Assembly: GCF_003367195.1 (NCBI RefSeq)
Contig: NZ_QRGO01000001.1
Span: forward strand, 372,001-436,000
DNA: 64,000 nt
Direction of reading: 5' to 3'
DNA from: Undibacter mobilis
GTDB lineage: Bacteria > Pseudomonadota > Alphaproteobacteria > Rhizobiales > Xanthobacteraceae
Part shown: in pieces, positions 34,638 to 42,615 of the stretch
Position numbering within the stretch: position 1 is the stretch's first letter
How the letters are laid out: the number at the start of each line of letters is the position of its first letter
Notes under the pieces: generated by a model
Told to the model about the DNA's origin: nothing
Database searches by the model: none
The model's input: only the letters and a program-made list of their open reading frames with translations
Translations under genes and position numbers: made by a program

Positions 34638-36524
34638 TCAGGCGCGCAAGGCGCGCAGCGCGTTGAAAATGACGGCGACGTCGATCACTTCCTGTAACAG
34701 CGCGCCCTCCACCGGCTGGAGATAACCGGCCGCGGCCGCAAGCATTGCGGCGAAGGACAGTCCGATACCGACGACGACGCTCTGCAGCGCGATCGCGCGC
34801 GAGCGGCGGGCGATACCGATCGCCGGCAGGATGCGATCGAGACGATCGACCAGCAGCACGACGTCGGCGGCTTCGGAACTCGCGGCGGCGCCGCGCGCGC
34901 CCATGGCAACGCCGAGATCGGCGGCAGCCAGCGCCGGCGCATCGTTAACGCCGTCGCCGATCATCATCACCGGGCCGTTCTTGCGTTCGGAGAGCACCAC
35001 CAGCACCTTCTGGTCGGGCGTCAGGTCAGCGCGCACCAGATCGAGACGGAGACCGGCGCCGACGAAGCGGGCGACGTCCATGCGGTCGCCGGTCGCCAGC
35101 ACGATACGTTCGATGCCCTGCTCGCGCAGGCGGCGCAGCAGATCCTCGGTTCCCTCGCGCACCCTGTCGGCGAGGACGATAACGCCGGCCGCCTTGCCGT
35201 CGACGGCGACCGCGACACCGACCGCGCCGGGCGGGCGGCTGCGGCTGAGTTTGCGCAGCTCGGCGTCGCCGACGCGATCAGCGACATATTGAAAGCCGCC
35301 GACCGAAACCAGCCGGCCGTCGACGCGGCCGCTGAGGCCGGCGCCGGGCGTATCCTCGACCGTGGTCGGAACCGACAAAGCCAGCCCCTGCTCGCGCGCG
35401 GCGGCGACCAGCGTTTCGGCAATGATGTGCTTGGAGGCCTGGTCGAGCGAGGCGGCAAGGCGCAGCAACTCGGACGGCGAAATGGCGTCGGCAACCCGGG
35501 TATCGACAATGTGCGCCGTGCCGACGGTCAGCGTCCCGGTCTTGTCGATGACCAAAGCCCGCACGCGGGCCAGCATCTCCAGCGCCTTGCCGCTCTTGAT
35601 CAGGATGCCGCTCTTGGCGGCCCGCGAGATGCCGGCCATCAGCGCCACCGGCACGGCAAGGATCAGCGGGCACGGCGTTGCCACCACCAGCACCGCGACG
35701 ACCCGGACCGGGTCGCCGGTGAGCCAGCCGGTCAGGCCAGCCAGCAGCACGGTGACGCCCAGGAACACCATGGCAAAGCGGTCGGCCATGCGGGCCATCG
35801 GCGCGCGCGAGCGCTGCGCCTCCTCGGCCAGCCGCACCACGCCGGCATAGGTCGAATCGGCGGCACGGTGGGACGCCATGAGGTCGAAGGCATCGCCGGC
35901 GTTGGTCGAACCGCTGAGCACGTCGTCGCCGGCGTTCAGGCGCACCGGCATGGCCTCGCCGGTCAGCGCCGACTGGTCGAGCACAGCAACGCCGTCGACG
36001 ACGCGGCCGTCGACCGGGATCACGTCGCCGCGGCGGATCAGCAGGCGGTCGCCGGGCTCGAGGCGCTCGACCAGGACTTCCACCAGTGCACCGTCCGAGT
36101 GCAGCATGGCGCTGCGCGGCACCCGGGCCAGCAGCGCGGTCATCTCGCGCTGGGCGCGGCGCTCGGCGAAGTTTTCCAGGTACTGGCCGCCGGCATACAT
36201 CAGGGCGACGATGGCGGCGGCCAGATGCTCGCCGATGGCCATGGCCGCCGACATCGACAGCGCGGCGACCACGTCGAGGCCGAAGTCGCCGCGCCGCAGC
36301 CCGCCGGCGATCTCGGCAACCAGCACCGCAAGCACCGGGGCGCTGCCGACGATCCAGAGCACGCTGGCCAGCGCCTCGTTGCCGGCAAAGCGCGCGGCGA
36401 GGCCGGCGACGAGCCCGATGACGGGCCAGGCTACCAAAAAAGGCCGCAAACGGCTGACAAACGATGGTGCAGGCATCCTTGGCGACATCGCGACAATCTG
36501 CCCCGCGGGCCCCGTTTTGCCCAT
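34638..36524 (-). CDS. P1B-type heavy-metal-transporting ATPase without N-terminal metal-binding domain, TPC motif
   Basis: About 628 residues. Present are the phosphorylation site VIDKTGTLT (Asp near 327), SALTGEAMPV, and GDGVNDAPALAAADLGVAMG. The transmembrane metal motif reads VVATPCPLILAVPVALMAG, a TPC instead of the CPC of copper and zinc pumps. The nucleotide domain has QASKHIIAETLV where P1B pumps usually have a conserved HP dipeptide. There is no HMA-type CxxC domain at the N-terminus. A TPC motif is the hallmark of the minor P1B-5 group, linked to Ni/Fe in rhizobia, but the missing Pro is unusual. Start uncertain: 36524 chosen, with 36488 possible. A 109-base gap separates it from the DUF892 gene. 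The metal is unknown. Confidence 0.85.
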   Translation of the reverse strand: MGKTGPAGQIVAMSPRMPAPSFVSRLRPFLVAWPVIGLVAGLAARFAGNEALASVLWIVGSAPVLAVLVAEIAGGLRRGDFGLDVVAALSMSAAMAIGEHLAAAIVALMYAGGQYLENFAERRAQREMTALLARVPRSAMLHSDGALVEVLVERLEPGDRLLIRRGDVIPVDGRVVDGVAVLDQSALTGEAMPVRLNAGDDVLSGSTNAGDAFDLMASHRAADSTYAGVVRLAEEAQRSRAPMARMADRFAMVFLGVTVLLAGLTGWLTGDPVRVVAVLVVATPCPLILAVPVALMAGISRAAKSGILIKSGKALEMLARVRALVIDKTGTLTVGTAHIVDTRVADAISPSELLRLAASLDQASKHIIAETLVAAAREQGLALSVPTTVEDTPGAGLSGRVDGRLVSVGGFQYVADRVGDAELRKLSRSRPPGAVGVAVAVDGKAAGVIVLADRVREGTEDLLRRLREQGIERIVLATGDRMDVARFVGAGLRLDLVRADLTPDQKVLVVLSERKNGPVMMIGDGVNDAPALAAADLGVAMGARGAAASSEAADVVLLVDRLDRILPAIGIARRSRAIALQSVVVGIGLSFAAMLAAAAGYLQPVEGALLQEVIDVAVIFNALRALRA

Positions 36525-36619
36525 GAGGCAAATCAATCCGCAGGGCCGCCGGGCCGGTTTGCGGGCTTGATCGGCGGGGCCATTTCGGAGAGATTGCGCC
36601 CGCTTAACAGGAGAATGAG

Positions 36620-36862
36620 ATGGCTACTGGCCGCCGCATCAACTGGCTCAACGTATCGACCGTCGTCTCGGCGGCGATCCTGATCGGCGCCGAGGTGTTC
36701 GGAGCGGCCTTCGCCGGCTCCTGGGCGCTCGCTACCTTGTTCGATCTCGGCACGACCGGCCAGCGTATCCTCGACGGCGCCTTTGTGCTCGTCGGCCTCC
36801 TCGTGATGGCACGTTTCATCAACAACGCGCACCGCATCGAGCCTTTCACCAAGCGCGCCTGA
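36620..36862 (+). CDS. Small two-helix membrane protein, function unknown
   Basis: The 80-residue product is preceded by AGGAGAATGAG at good spacing from the ATG. It has two hydrophobic segments, about residues 12-31 (NVSTVVSAAILIGAEVFGAA) and 48-64 (RILDGAFVLVGLLVMARF), with basic ends (MATGRRINWL and HRIEPFTKRA). This is a likely inner-membrane protein. Codon use matches the neighbours, and it ends in a clean stop. I recognise no named family. It stands alone, divergent from the P1B ATPase, before the polyamine module. Confidence 0.65.
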   Translation: MATGRRINWLNVSTVVSAAILIGAEVFGAAFAGSWALATLFDLGTTGQRILDGAFVLVGLLVMARFINNAHRIEPFTKRA

Positions 36863-36984
36863 CGCGCCGCGCGACGCGGCGGCAAGCCTGGCTGCGGCGA
36901 AGCAGCGACGCATCCGAGAAAAGTTAAGGATGATTTGTCGCGCGGTGAAGAAATTCTCTTGCAACCGGGGCGAAAGGTGTTATT
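36863..36984. other. Intergenic stretch between the small membrane protein and the leader RNA
   Basis: No gene is visible. The part from about 36920 (AAGTTAAGGATGATTTG) to 36980 is distinctly AT-richer than its surroundings and includes TTGCAAC and GGTGTTATTTCC, so it probably holds the promoter of the leader RNA and ornithine decarboxylase gene. Boxes are not assigned with confidence. Confidence 0.45.
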
Positions 36985-37410
36985 TCCACTCTTGCCCAAT
37001 TTCGCACGTGCCTGTGGTCGTGTGTCAATCGGTAGGTAGCCGGACAAGAGGCCGGCCAGCCGCCTGAGGTGAGCGAGCTCCTTCTCCCACGGGAGAGAGT
37101 AAGTAGCCTCAAGTTTTCTGATTGGCAGCCGGAGGCGAAACCGGCGCACTCTGCTCTCCGCAGGGGACGCGACTTAAAGCAACGACGGAGCGGGCTTCTT
37201 TGGTCTCTGCTGGCCTTCCACCGCCAGCGACGGGTTACCGACGAGGCTTGTCCATCTTTGCCAACAGTGCGGCGGGGATCCCCCACCAATCTCACGGCAG
37301 CACCTAGCGGTTAAGAGCCTGCGGCACGGCTGCGTCCCCAAAGCGCACCTGCTCGAGGCTCCCAAACGCATCATCCGAGCGACAGACGTCGCTCCTTGAG
37401 CTGGGAGTTT
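36985..37410 (+). ncRNA. Long structured 5' leader (speF-leader-like RNA) of the ornithine decarboxylase gene
   Basis: About 430 bases without any supported ORF separate the promoter-like region from the decarboxylase ATG. The stretch is rich in short helices: GCCGG/CCGGC around 37039-37055, CTCCC/GGGAG around 37085-37095, and several further GC stems down to the GGGAG-type ribosome site at 37401. A long structured leader upstream of speF-type decarboxylases in alphaproteobacteria is catalogued as the speF RNA motif. Length, position and gene context match; I could not align to the covariance model. It probably senses polyamine or related ligands, which is inference. Ends are approximate. Confidence 0.6.
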
Positions 37411-37416
37411 GCGCCA

Positions 37417-38559
37417 ATGACCGAGCGCATCCGTGAGTTTTTGCGCGACCGCCGCGAGCGCGGCATCGATGAAGGCCCCGTCCTGGTCGTTGACCTGGAC
37501 GTGGTCAAGGACAACTACACCGCCTTCGCCAAGGCGTTGCCGGACACGCGCGTGTTCTACGCCGTGAAGGCAAACCCGGCGCCGGAAGTGCTGTCGCTAC
37601 TCGCATCGATGGGCTCCTGCTTCGACACCGCCTCGGTCCAGGAGATCGAGATGGCGCTCGCGGCCGGTGCAACGCCCGACCGCATCTCGTTCGGCAACAC
37701 GATCAAGAAGGAACGCGATATCGCGCGCGCCTACGCGCTCGGCATCCGCCTCTTCGCGATCGACTGCCAGGCCGAGGCCGACAAGGTTGCCCGTGCAGCC
37801 CCCGGCGCGAAGGTGTTCTGCCGCATCCTGTGCGACGGCGCCGGGGCCGAATGGCCGCTGTCGCGCAAGTTCGGTTGCGAGCCGGCGATGGCCGTGGACG
37901 TCCTCGAGCACGCCTTCAAGGCGGGCCTCGAGCCCTACGGCATCTCGTTCCATGTCGGTTCGCAGCAGCGCAACCAGCATGCCTGGGACCGTGCCCTCGC
38001 GCAGGCGGCGGCCGTGTTCAAGGAGTGCGGCGAGCGCGGCATCAACCTGTCGATGGTCAACCTGGGCGGCGGCTTCCCGACCAAGTACCTGAAGAACGTG
38101 CCGACGGTTCGCACCTACGGCAACGCCATCTTCAAGGCACTGCGGAAGCACTTCGGCAACCGCATCCCGGAGACGATCATCGAACCGGGCCGCGGCATGG
38201 TCGGCAATGCCGGCATGATCGAGACCGAAGTCGTCCTCGTCTCGAAGAAGAGCGAGGAAGACGACGTGCGCTGGGTCTACCTGGACATCGGCAAGTTCGG
38301 CGGTCTCGCCGAGACGATGGACGAGTCGATCCGCTACGCGATCAAGACGCCGCGGGACGCCGACGCGATGGCCCCGTGCGTGCTCGCCGGTCCGACGTGC
38401 GACTCGGCCGACGTGCTGTACGAGAAGCAGCCCTACCCGCTCCCGGTCAGCCTGGAGATCGGTGACAAGCTGCTGATCGAAGGCACCGGTGCCTACACGT
38501 CGACCTACTCGGCGGTGGCGTTCAACGGTTTGCCGCCGTTGAAGACGATCCACATCTGA
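37417..38559 (+). CDS. speF: Ornithine decarboxylase (alanine-racemase fold, PLP type IV family)
   Basis: The 380-residue enzyme belongs to the eukaryote-like, fold III ornithine/lysine decarboxylases. It has the PLP-lysine motif FYAVKANPAPEVLSLLAS near residue 50, GISFHVGSQQRNQHAW (His of the PLP stack), VNLGGGFPTKY, the phosphate-binding IIEPGRGMVGNAG, and the active-site Cys segment AGPTCDSADVLYEK. It ends with AYTSTYSAVAFNGL. It turns ornithine (possibly lysine) into putrescine (cadaverine). A long RNA leader precedes it; GCTGGGAGTTTGCGCC gives the ribosome site. Downstream lie a terminator, a GNAT gene and homospermidine synthase, forming a polyamine module. Confidence 0.93.
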   Translation: MTERIREFLRDRRERGIDEGPVLVVDLDVVKDNYTAFAKALPDTRVFYAVKANPAPEVLSLLASMGSCFDTASVQEIEMALAAGATPDRISFGNTIKKERDIARAYALGIRLFAIDCQAEADKVARAAPGAKVFCRILCDGAGAEWPLSRKFGCEPAMAVDVLEHAFKAGLEPYGISFHVGSQQRNQHAWDRALAQAAAVFKECGERGINLSMVNLGGGFPTKYLKNVPTVRTYGNAIFKALRKHFGNRIPETIIEPGRGMVGNAGMIETEVVLVSKKSEEDDVRWVYLDIGKFGGLAETMDESIRYAIKTPRDADAMAPCVLAGPTCDSADVLYEKQPYPLPVSLEIGDKLLIEGTGAYTSTYSAVAFNGLPPLKTIHI

Positions 38560-38583
38560 CGGCTCATACCGTCTGATTGTTAA

Positions 38584-38605
38584 GGGAGGCGGTTCTCCGC
38601 CTCCC
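38584..38605 (+). terminator. Terminator-like hairpin after ornithine decarboxylase
   Basis: A perfect 9-bp stem, GGGAGGCGG (38584-38592) with CCGCCTCCC (38597-38605) and loop TTCT, lies 25 bases after the stop and is followed by CCTTTCC. The weak U tract means it could also act as an mRNA-stabilising element between the decarboxylase and the GNAT gene. Confidence 0.7.
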
Positions 38606-38684
38606 CCTTTCCTCCGAACTTGAACTGACGGCGCTCTCGTCGCACGCGTTTGCGCGCGCCCGGGAGCGGGGAAGGAGTACGACC

Positions 38685-39275
38685 ATGATCCAGATCCGCC
38701 ACGAACGGCTTGCCGACTTCGATGCGCGCGAAGCGCTGCTCGACGCCGCCTTCGGCGAGACCCGCTATCGCAAGTCGTCGGAACGGCTGCGCGAAGACCG
38801 CCTGCCGGCCGAAGGCCTGTCCTTTATCGCCGCGGAAGGCCGCCGCGTGATCGGTACCGCACGGCTGTGGGACGTTTGCGTCGGCAACGGCAAGCGGGCG
38901 CTGCTGCTTGGGCCGGTGGCGGTGGCCGAAGACTGCCGGGCCAAGGGCCTCGGCGGCGCCATGGTGCGCCGCGCGATCCAGATGGCGCGCAAGCTGGGCC
39001 ATGACGCCATCGTGCTGGTCGGCGACCCGGAATATTACGAGCGCTTCGGCTTCTCGGGCGAGAAGACCGCCGCGCTGTGGATGCCGGGGCCGTTCGAGCG
39101 GCGCCGCCTGCTCGGCCGCGAACTCACCGCCGGGGCGCTCGACGGCGCACGCGGCATGATCGCACCGGCCGGCCGTATGGCCCCGACGCCAGACCTCGAC
39201 GTGCTGGTGGCGCAGGATGCCCGCGCCAACGGCTCGAAGGTCTTGCGTCTTCGCCGGGTCTCGCGCGCCGCCTAA
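38685..39275 (+). CDS. GNAT-family N-acetyltransferase
   Basis: The 196-residue protein has the GNAT core: IQIRHERLADFDAREALLDA, the beta4 strand LLLGPVAVAEDCRAKGLGGAM (acetyl-CoA pyrophosphate loop R/Q-x-x-G-x-G/A as CRAKGLGGAM), VRRAIQMARKLGHDAIVLVG, and DPEYYERFGF typical of YhbS-type GNATs. GAAGGAG precedes the ATG at 38685. It sits between ornithine decarboxylase and homospermidine synthase on the same strand, so a polyamine or related amine is a candidate acceptor, but this is inference only. The C-terminal tail (LRLRRVSRAA) is basic. Confidence 0.82.
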   Translation: MIQIRHERLADFDAREALLDAAFGETRYRKSSERLREDRLPAEGLSFIAAEGRRVIGTARLWDVCVGNGKRALLLGPVAVAEDCRAKGLGGAMVRRAIQMARKLGHDAIVLVGDPEYYERFGFSGEKTAALWMPGPFERRRLLGRELTAGALDGARGMIAPAGRMAPTPDLDVLVAQDARANGSKVLRLRRVSRAA

Positions 39276-39307
39276 CCACAGAAGAAGGCCGTTCACGGCC
39301 TAACCTT

Positions 39308-39335
39308 GGGACGCTCCGCCACAGCGGGGCGTCCC
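39308..39335 (+). terminator. Strong terminator-like hairpin after the GNAT gene
   Basis: GGGACGCTCCGC (39308-39319) pairs with GCGGGGCGTCCC (39324-39335), a 12-bp stem with one G-U pair and a CACA loop, followed by TTCCGTTTG. It lies between the GNAT gene and homospermidine synthase, so the latter probably has its own promoter or is read through. Confidence 0.75.
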
Positions 39336-39391
39336 TTCCGTTTGTCACACAGGGCGGCTATCACGACCTGATTATCTGGAGGAATTTCAAC

Positions 39392-40828
39392 ATGGCTGAT
39401 TGGCCCGTTTACGCCACCATCACCGGCCCGATTGTCATGGTCGGCTTCGGCTCCATCGGCAAAGGCACGCTGCCGATGCTCGAGCGGCATTTCAAATTCG
39501 ACAAGTCGCGCCTTGTCGTGCTCGATCCCAAGGACGAGGGCCGCAAAGCGCTGTGCGACAAGCACGGCGTGCGCTTCATCCAGAAGGGCCTGACCCGCGA
39601 CAATTACCGCGAGATCCTGACGCCGCTGCTCACCGCGGGCGGCGGCCAGGGCTTCTGCGTCAATTTGTCGGTCGACACCGGCTCGGTCGACATCATGGAG
39701 CTGTGCAGCGAAATCGGCGCGCTCTACATCGACACCGTCAACGAACCGTGGCTCGGCTTCTACTTCGACAAATCGAAAGGCGCGGCCGCACGCTCCAACT
39801 ACGCGCTGCGCGAGACCACGCTCGCCGCCAAGCGCGCGCGCAAGCCCGGCTCCACCACAGCCGTGTCGTGCTGCGGCGCCAATCCGGGCATGGTGTCGTT
39901 CTTCGCCAAGCAGGCGCTGCTCAATGTCGCGGCCGACCTCAAGCTCAACGTCCCCGAGCCGAAGACCAAGGCCGAATGGGCCGACCTGATGCGCCAGGCC
40001 GGCGTCAAGGGCATCCACATTGCTGAGCGCGACACGCAACGTTGCAGGACGCCCAAGGAAGCGGAAGTGTTCGTCAACACCTGGTCGGTCGAGGGCTTCC
40101 TGTCGGAAGGCATGCAGCCGGCCGAACTCGGCTGGGGCACGCACGAGAAGTGGATGCCGGCGAACGCCCATACGCACGAGACCGGCTGCGGCGCGGCGAT
40201 CTATCTGATGCAGCCCGGCGCCAATACCCGCGTGCGCACCTGGTGCCCGACGCGCGGCGCGCAATACGGCTTCCTGGTCACGCACAACGAGTCGATTTCG
40301 ATTTCGGACTATTTCACCGCGCGCGATGCGTCGGGCAAGGTGACGTACCGGCCGACCTGTCATTACGCCTATCACCCGGCGGACGACGCCGTGCTGTCGC
40401 TGCACGAACTATTCGGCTCGGGCAAGATGCAGGAGAAGCATCACATCCTCGAAGAGGACGAAATCGTCGACGGCATCGACGAGCTCGGCGTGCTGCTCTA
40501 CGGCCACGGCAAGAACGCCTACTGGTTCGGCTCGCAGCTCTCTATCGAGGAGACGCGGGCGCTGGCGCCCTATCAGAACGCCACGGCGCTGCAGGTGACC
40601 TCGGCGATCATCGGCGGCATGGTATGGGCGCTGGAGCATCCGAACGAGGGCATCGTCGAGGCCGACGAGATGGACTTCCATCGCCTGTTGGAAATCCAGC
40701 TGCCTTATCTCGGGCCGGTGAAAGGCTATTACACCGACTGGACGCCGCTCGCGAGTCGTCCGGGGCTGTTCCCGGAAGACATCGACACGTCCGACCCGTG
40801 GCAGTTCAGGAACGTGCTGGTTGGGTGA
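39392..40828 (+). CDS. hss: Homospermidine synthase
   Basis: The 478-residue enzyme matches bacterial homospermidine synthases: ITGPIVMVGFGSIGKGTLPM (NAD-binding Rossmann) at the N-terminus, TLTRDNYREIL-like KGLTRDNYREILTPLL, VNEPWLGFYFDKSKGAAARS, SCCGANPGMVSFFAKQALL, and HEKWMPANAHTHETGCGAAIYL. It joins two putrescines, releasing ammonia, to make sym-homospermidine, the main triamine of many alphaproteobacteria. GGAGG precedes the ATG at 39392. It follows the ornithine decarboxylase that supplies putrescine. Confidence 0.96.
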   Translation: MADWPVYATITGPIVMVGFGSIGKGTLPMLERHFKFDKSRLVVLDPKDEGRKALCDKHGVRFIQKGLTRDNYREILTPLLTAGGGQGFCVNLSVDTGSVDIMELCSEIGALYIDTVNEPWLGFYFDKSKGAAARSNYALRETTLAAKRARKPGSTTAVSCCGANPGMVSFFAKQALLNVAADLKLNVPEPKTKAEWADLMRQAGVKGIHIAERDTQRCRTPKEAEVFVNTWSVEGFLSEGMQPAELGWGTHEKWMPANAHTHETGCGAAIYLMQPGANTRVRTWCPTRGAQYGFLVTHNESISISDYFTARDASGKVTYRPTCHYAYHPADDAVLSLHELFGSGKMQEKHHILEEDEIVDGIDELGVLLYGHGKNAYWFGSQLSIEETRALAPYQNATALQVTSAIIGGMVWALEHPNEGIVEADEMDFHRLLEIQLPYLGPVKGYYTDWTPLASRPGLFPEDIDTSDPWQFRNVLVG

Positions 40829-40837
40829 CGACATGCA

Positions 40838-40861
40838 AAAGGCGGCCTTCTGGCCGCCTTT
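40838..40861. terminator. Bidirectional terminator between hss and the LysR gene
   Basis: AAAGGCGGCC (40838-40847) and GGCCGCCTTT (40852-40861) form a perfect 10-bp stem around TTCT, between the convergent ends of homospermidine synthase (stop at 40828) and the LysR gene (stop at 40867). The A and T ends give U runs in both directions. Confidence 0.85.
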
Positions 40862-40866
40862 CTGCT

Positions 40867-41781
40867 TCAAGCCTGTTTCATCACGTCCGCGACGAAATCG
40901 ACGAAGGCCCGCACCTTGGCCGGCTGCTGGCGGCGTGAGGGAAATTCGACGTAGAGCGGAAAGTGCTCGCCGTTCCAGTCGGGAAACAGATCGACCAATT
41001 TTCCCTTGCGCAGACCGGGCGCGGCGAATTCCAGCACCTGGGCGATGCCGTGACCCTGCTCGCACAGAGTGAGCATGGTCTCGCCGTCGTCGAGCGTAAG
41101 ACGCCCTTTCACCGTGACCTTCTCGACCCGACCCTTGCGGTGAAACTCCCAGGCGAACGGCCGCCCGCTTCCCGCATCGACGTAGTGAATGCATTCATGT
41201 GCGGCGAGTTCGCGCGGATGCGTCGGTCTGCCGTGGCGCTTCAGGTAAACAGGCGAGGCGCAGGTCACGACACGCGTGTCGGTAAGGCGCCGCACGATAT
41301 GACCGGGCCGTTCCGGCTCGCCGAAACGCACGGCGACGTCGAAGCCATCGGCCACCAGGTCGCTCGCCACATCCTGTGCGGCGATGGAAAGTGACAAATC
41401 CGAATACTGCGCGAGGAAAGCGCTAAGCTGGTCCGCCAGCACCATGCGCAGCACCAGCGGATTGACGCTAACTCTCAGAGCGCCGCGCACCGCGGTCGCT
41501 GCGCGGCCGACGTCATTCACCGCTTCATCCAGCTCGGCGAACAGAGGCGCGGCGCGCTCGAAGAAGCGGCGGCCCTCATCGGTCAGCACTACGGCGCGGG
41601 CGTGACGCTCGAAAAGGCGCGCCCCGACGCGCTGTTCCAGCCGCGCGACCGCGCGCGACACACCGGATTGCGTCATGCCGAGCACGCTCGCCGCGCCGAC
41701 AAAACTGCCGGACTGCACCACCGCCGCAACGACACCGATGCCGCTCAACAGCCGTCCGTCGAAGGTCAATTCCGCCTCCAT
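40867..41781 (-). CDS. LysR-family transcriptional regulator
   Basis: The 304-residue protein has an N-terminal winged helix (GSFVGAASVLGMTQSGVSRAVARLEQRVG, typical LysR helix-turn-helix) and a C-terminal effector domain (DLSLSIAAQDVASDLVADGFDVAVRFGEP, then LFPDWNGEHFPLYVEFPSRR). The close VVTCASPVYLKRHGRPTHPREL block is common in LysRs controlling adjacent oxidoreductases. It is divergent from an SDR gene with about 100 bases between starts, the usual layout of a LysR and its target. The effector is unknown. Confidence 0.92.
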   Translation of the reverse strand: MEAELTFDGRLLSGIGVVAAVVQSGSFVGAASVLGMTQSGVSRAVARLEQRVGARLFERHARAVVLTDEGRRFFERAAPLFAELDEAVNDVGRAATAVRGALRVSVNPLVLRMVLADQLSAFLAQYSDLSLSIAAQDVASDLVADGFDVAVRFGEPERPGHIVRRLTDTRVVTCASPVYLKRHGRPTHPRELAAHECIHYVDAGSGRPFAWEFHRKGRVEKVTVKGRLTLDDGETMLTLCEQGHGIAQVLEFAAPGLRKGKLVDLFPDWNGEHFPLYVEFPSRRQQPAKVRAFVDFVADVMKQA

Positions 41782-41883
41782 GATCTTTAGTCATCTATGG
41801 AGTGACATTAATGCGCTGGAATCATGTCATGTCCAGGCGCATTTTCCGCCCAGAACAAACCCAACGGCAAAGGACTGAAGGCC

Positions 41884-42606
41884 ATGACCACTCTCAACGG
41901 CAAAAAGATCGTTCTGCTCGGCGGAACGTCGGGCATCGGCCTCGCGACCGCGCAAGCCGCGGCGGCGGAAGGCGCAGAGATCGTCGTCGTCTCCAGCCGC
42001 AAGGAGAGCGTCGATCGCGCGCTCAAGGCACTGCCGGCCGGCGCGCGAGGCCACACCGCCGACCTCACCAACGAGGCAGAGTTGAAGGCGCTGTTCGAAC
42101 GCATCGGCGATTTCGATCATCTTGTCTTTACCGCCGGCGAAAATCTCGCGCTAGCGGACCTCGACAAGACCGCGGTCGCCGAGGCGCAGGGTTTCTTCAA
42201 ACTGCGGTTCTGGGGCGCCTTTACCGCGGCCAAATACGGCCACGCTCACATCCGCAAAGGTGGCTCGATCATGCTGACCACCGGCGTTGCCGGGGCGCGG
42301 CCGCAAAAGGGTTGGAGTATCGCGGCAAGTCTCTGCACGGCGATGGAGGGTTTGACGCGCGCGCTCGCGGTCGAACTGGCGCCGATCCGCGTCAACGCCG
42401 TGTCGCCGGGTGTCGTCAGGACGCCGCTGTGGGCTGGCATGAGCGAGGAAGACCGCGAAGCGCTGTATCGCAATGTCGGCGCCGCGTTGCCAGTCGGCCG
42501 CGTCGGCGAAGCCGAGGATGTCGCGCAGACCTATCTCTATCTGATGCGCAACGGCTTCGTCAGCGGACAGATCAGCATCGTCGATGGCGGCACGGTGCTG
42601 GTGTGA
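41884..42606 (+). CDS. SDR-family protein with degenerate catalytic site
   Basis: The 240-residue protein keeps the Rossmann motif GGTSGIGLATAQAAA, a truncated NAG-type segment (FTAGENLALADL in place of NNAG), NAVSPGVVRTPLWAG and the C-terminal SGQISIVDGGTVLV. At the YxxxK position the sequence runs GWSIAASLCTAMEGLTRALA, so the Tyr and Lys are replaced by Ala and Cys. The normal chemistry is therefore doubtful. It is divergent from a LysR gene, its likely regulator. The ATG at 41884 is preferred; an in-frame upstream ATG at 41824 lacks a good ribosome site. Confidence 0.85.
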   Translation: MTTLNGKKIVLLGGTSGIGLATAQAAAAEGAEIVVVSSRKESVDRALKALPAGARGHTADLTNEAELKALFERIGDFDHLVFTAGENLALADLDKTAVAEAQGFFKLRFWGAFTAAKYGHAHIRKGGSIMLTTGVAGARPQKGWSIAASLCTAMEGLTRALAVELAPIRVNAVSPGVVRTPLWAGMSEEDREALYRNVGAALPVGRVGEAEDVAQTYLYLMRNGFVSGQISIVDGGTVLV

Positions 42607-42615
42607 CGCAGGTTC

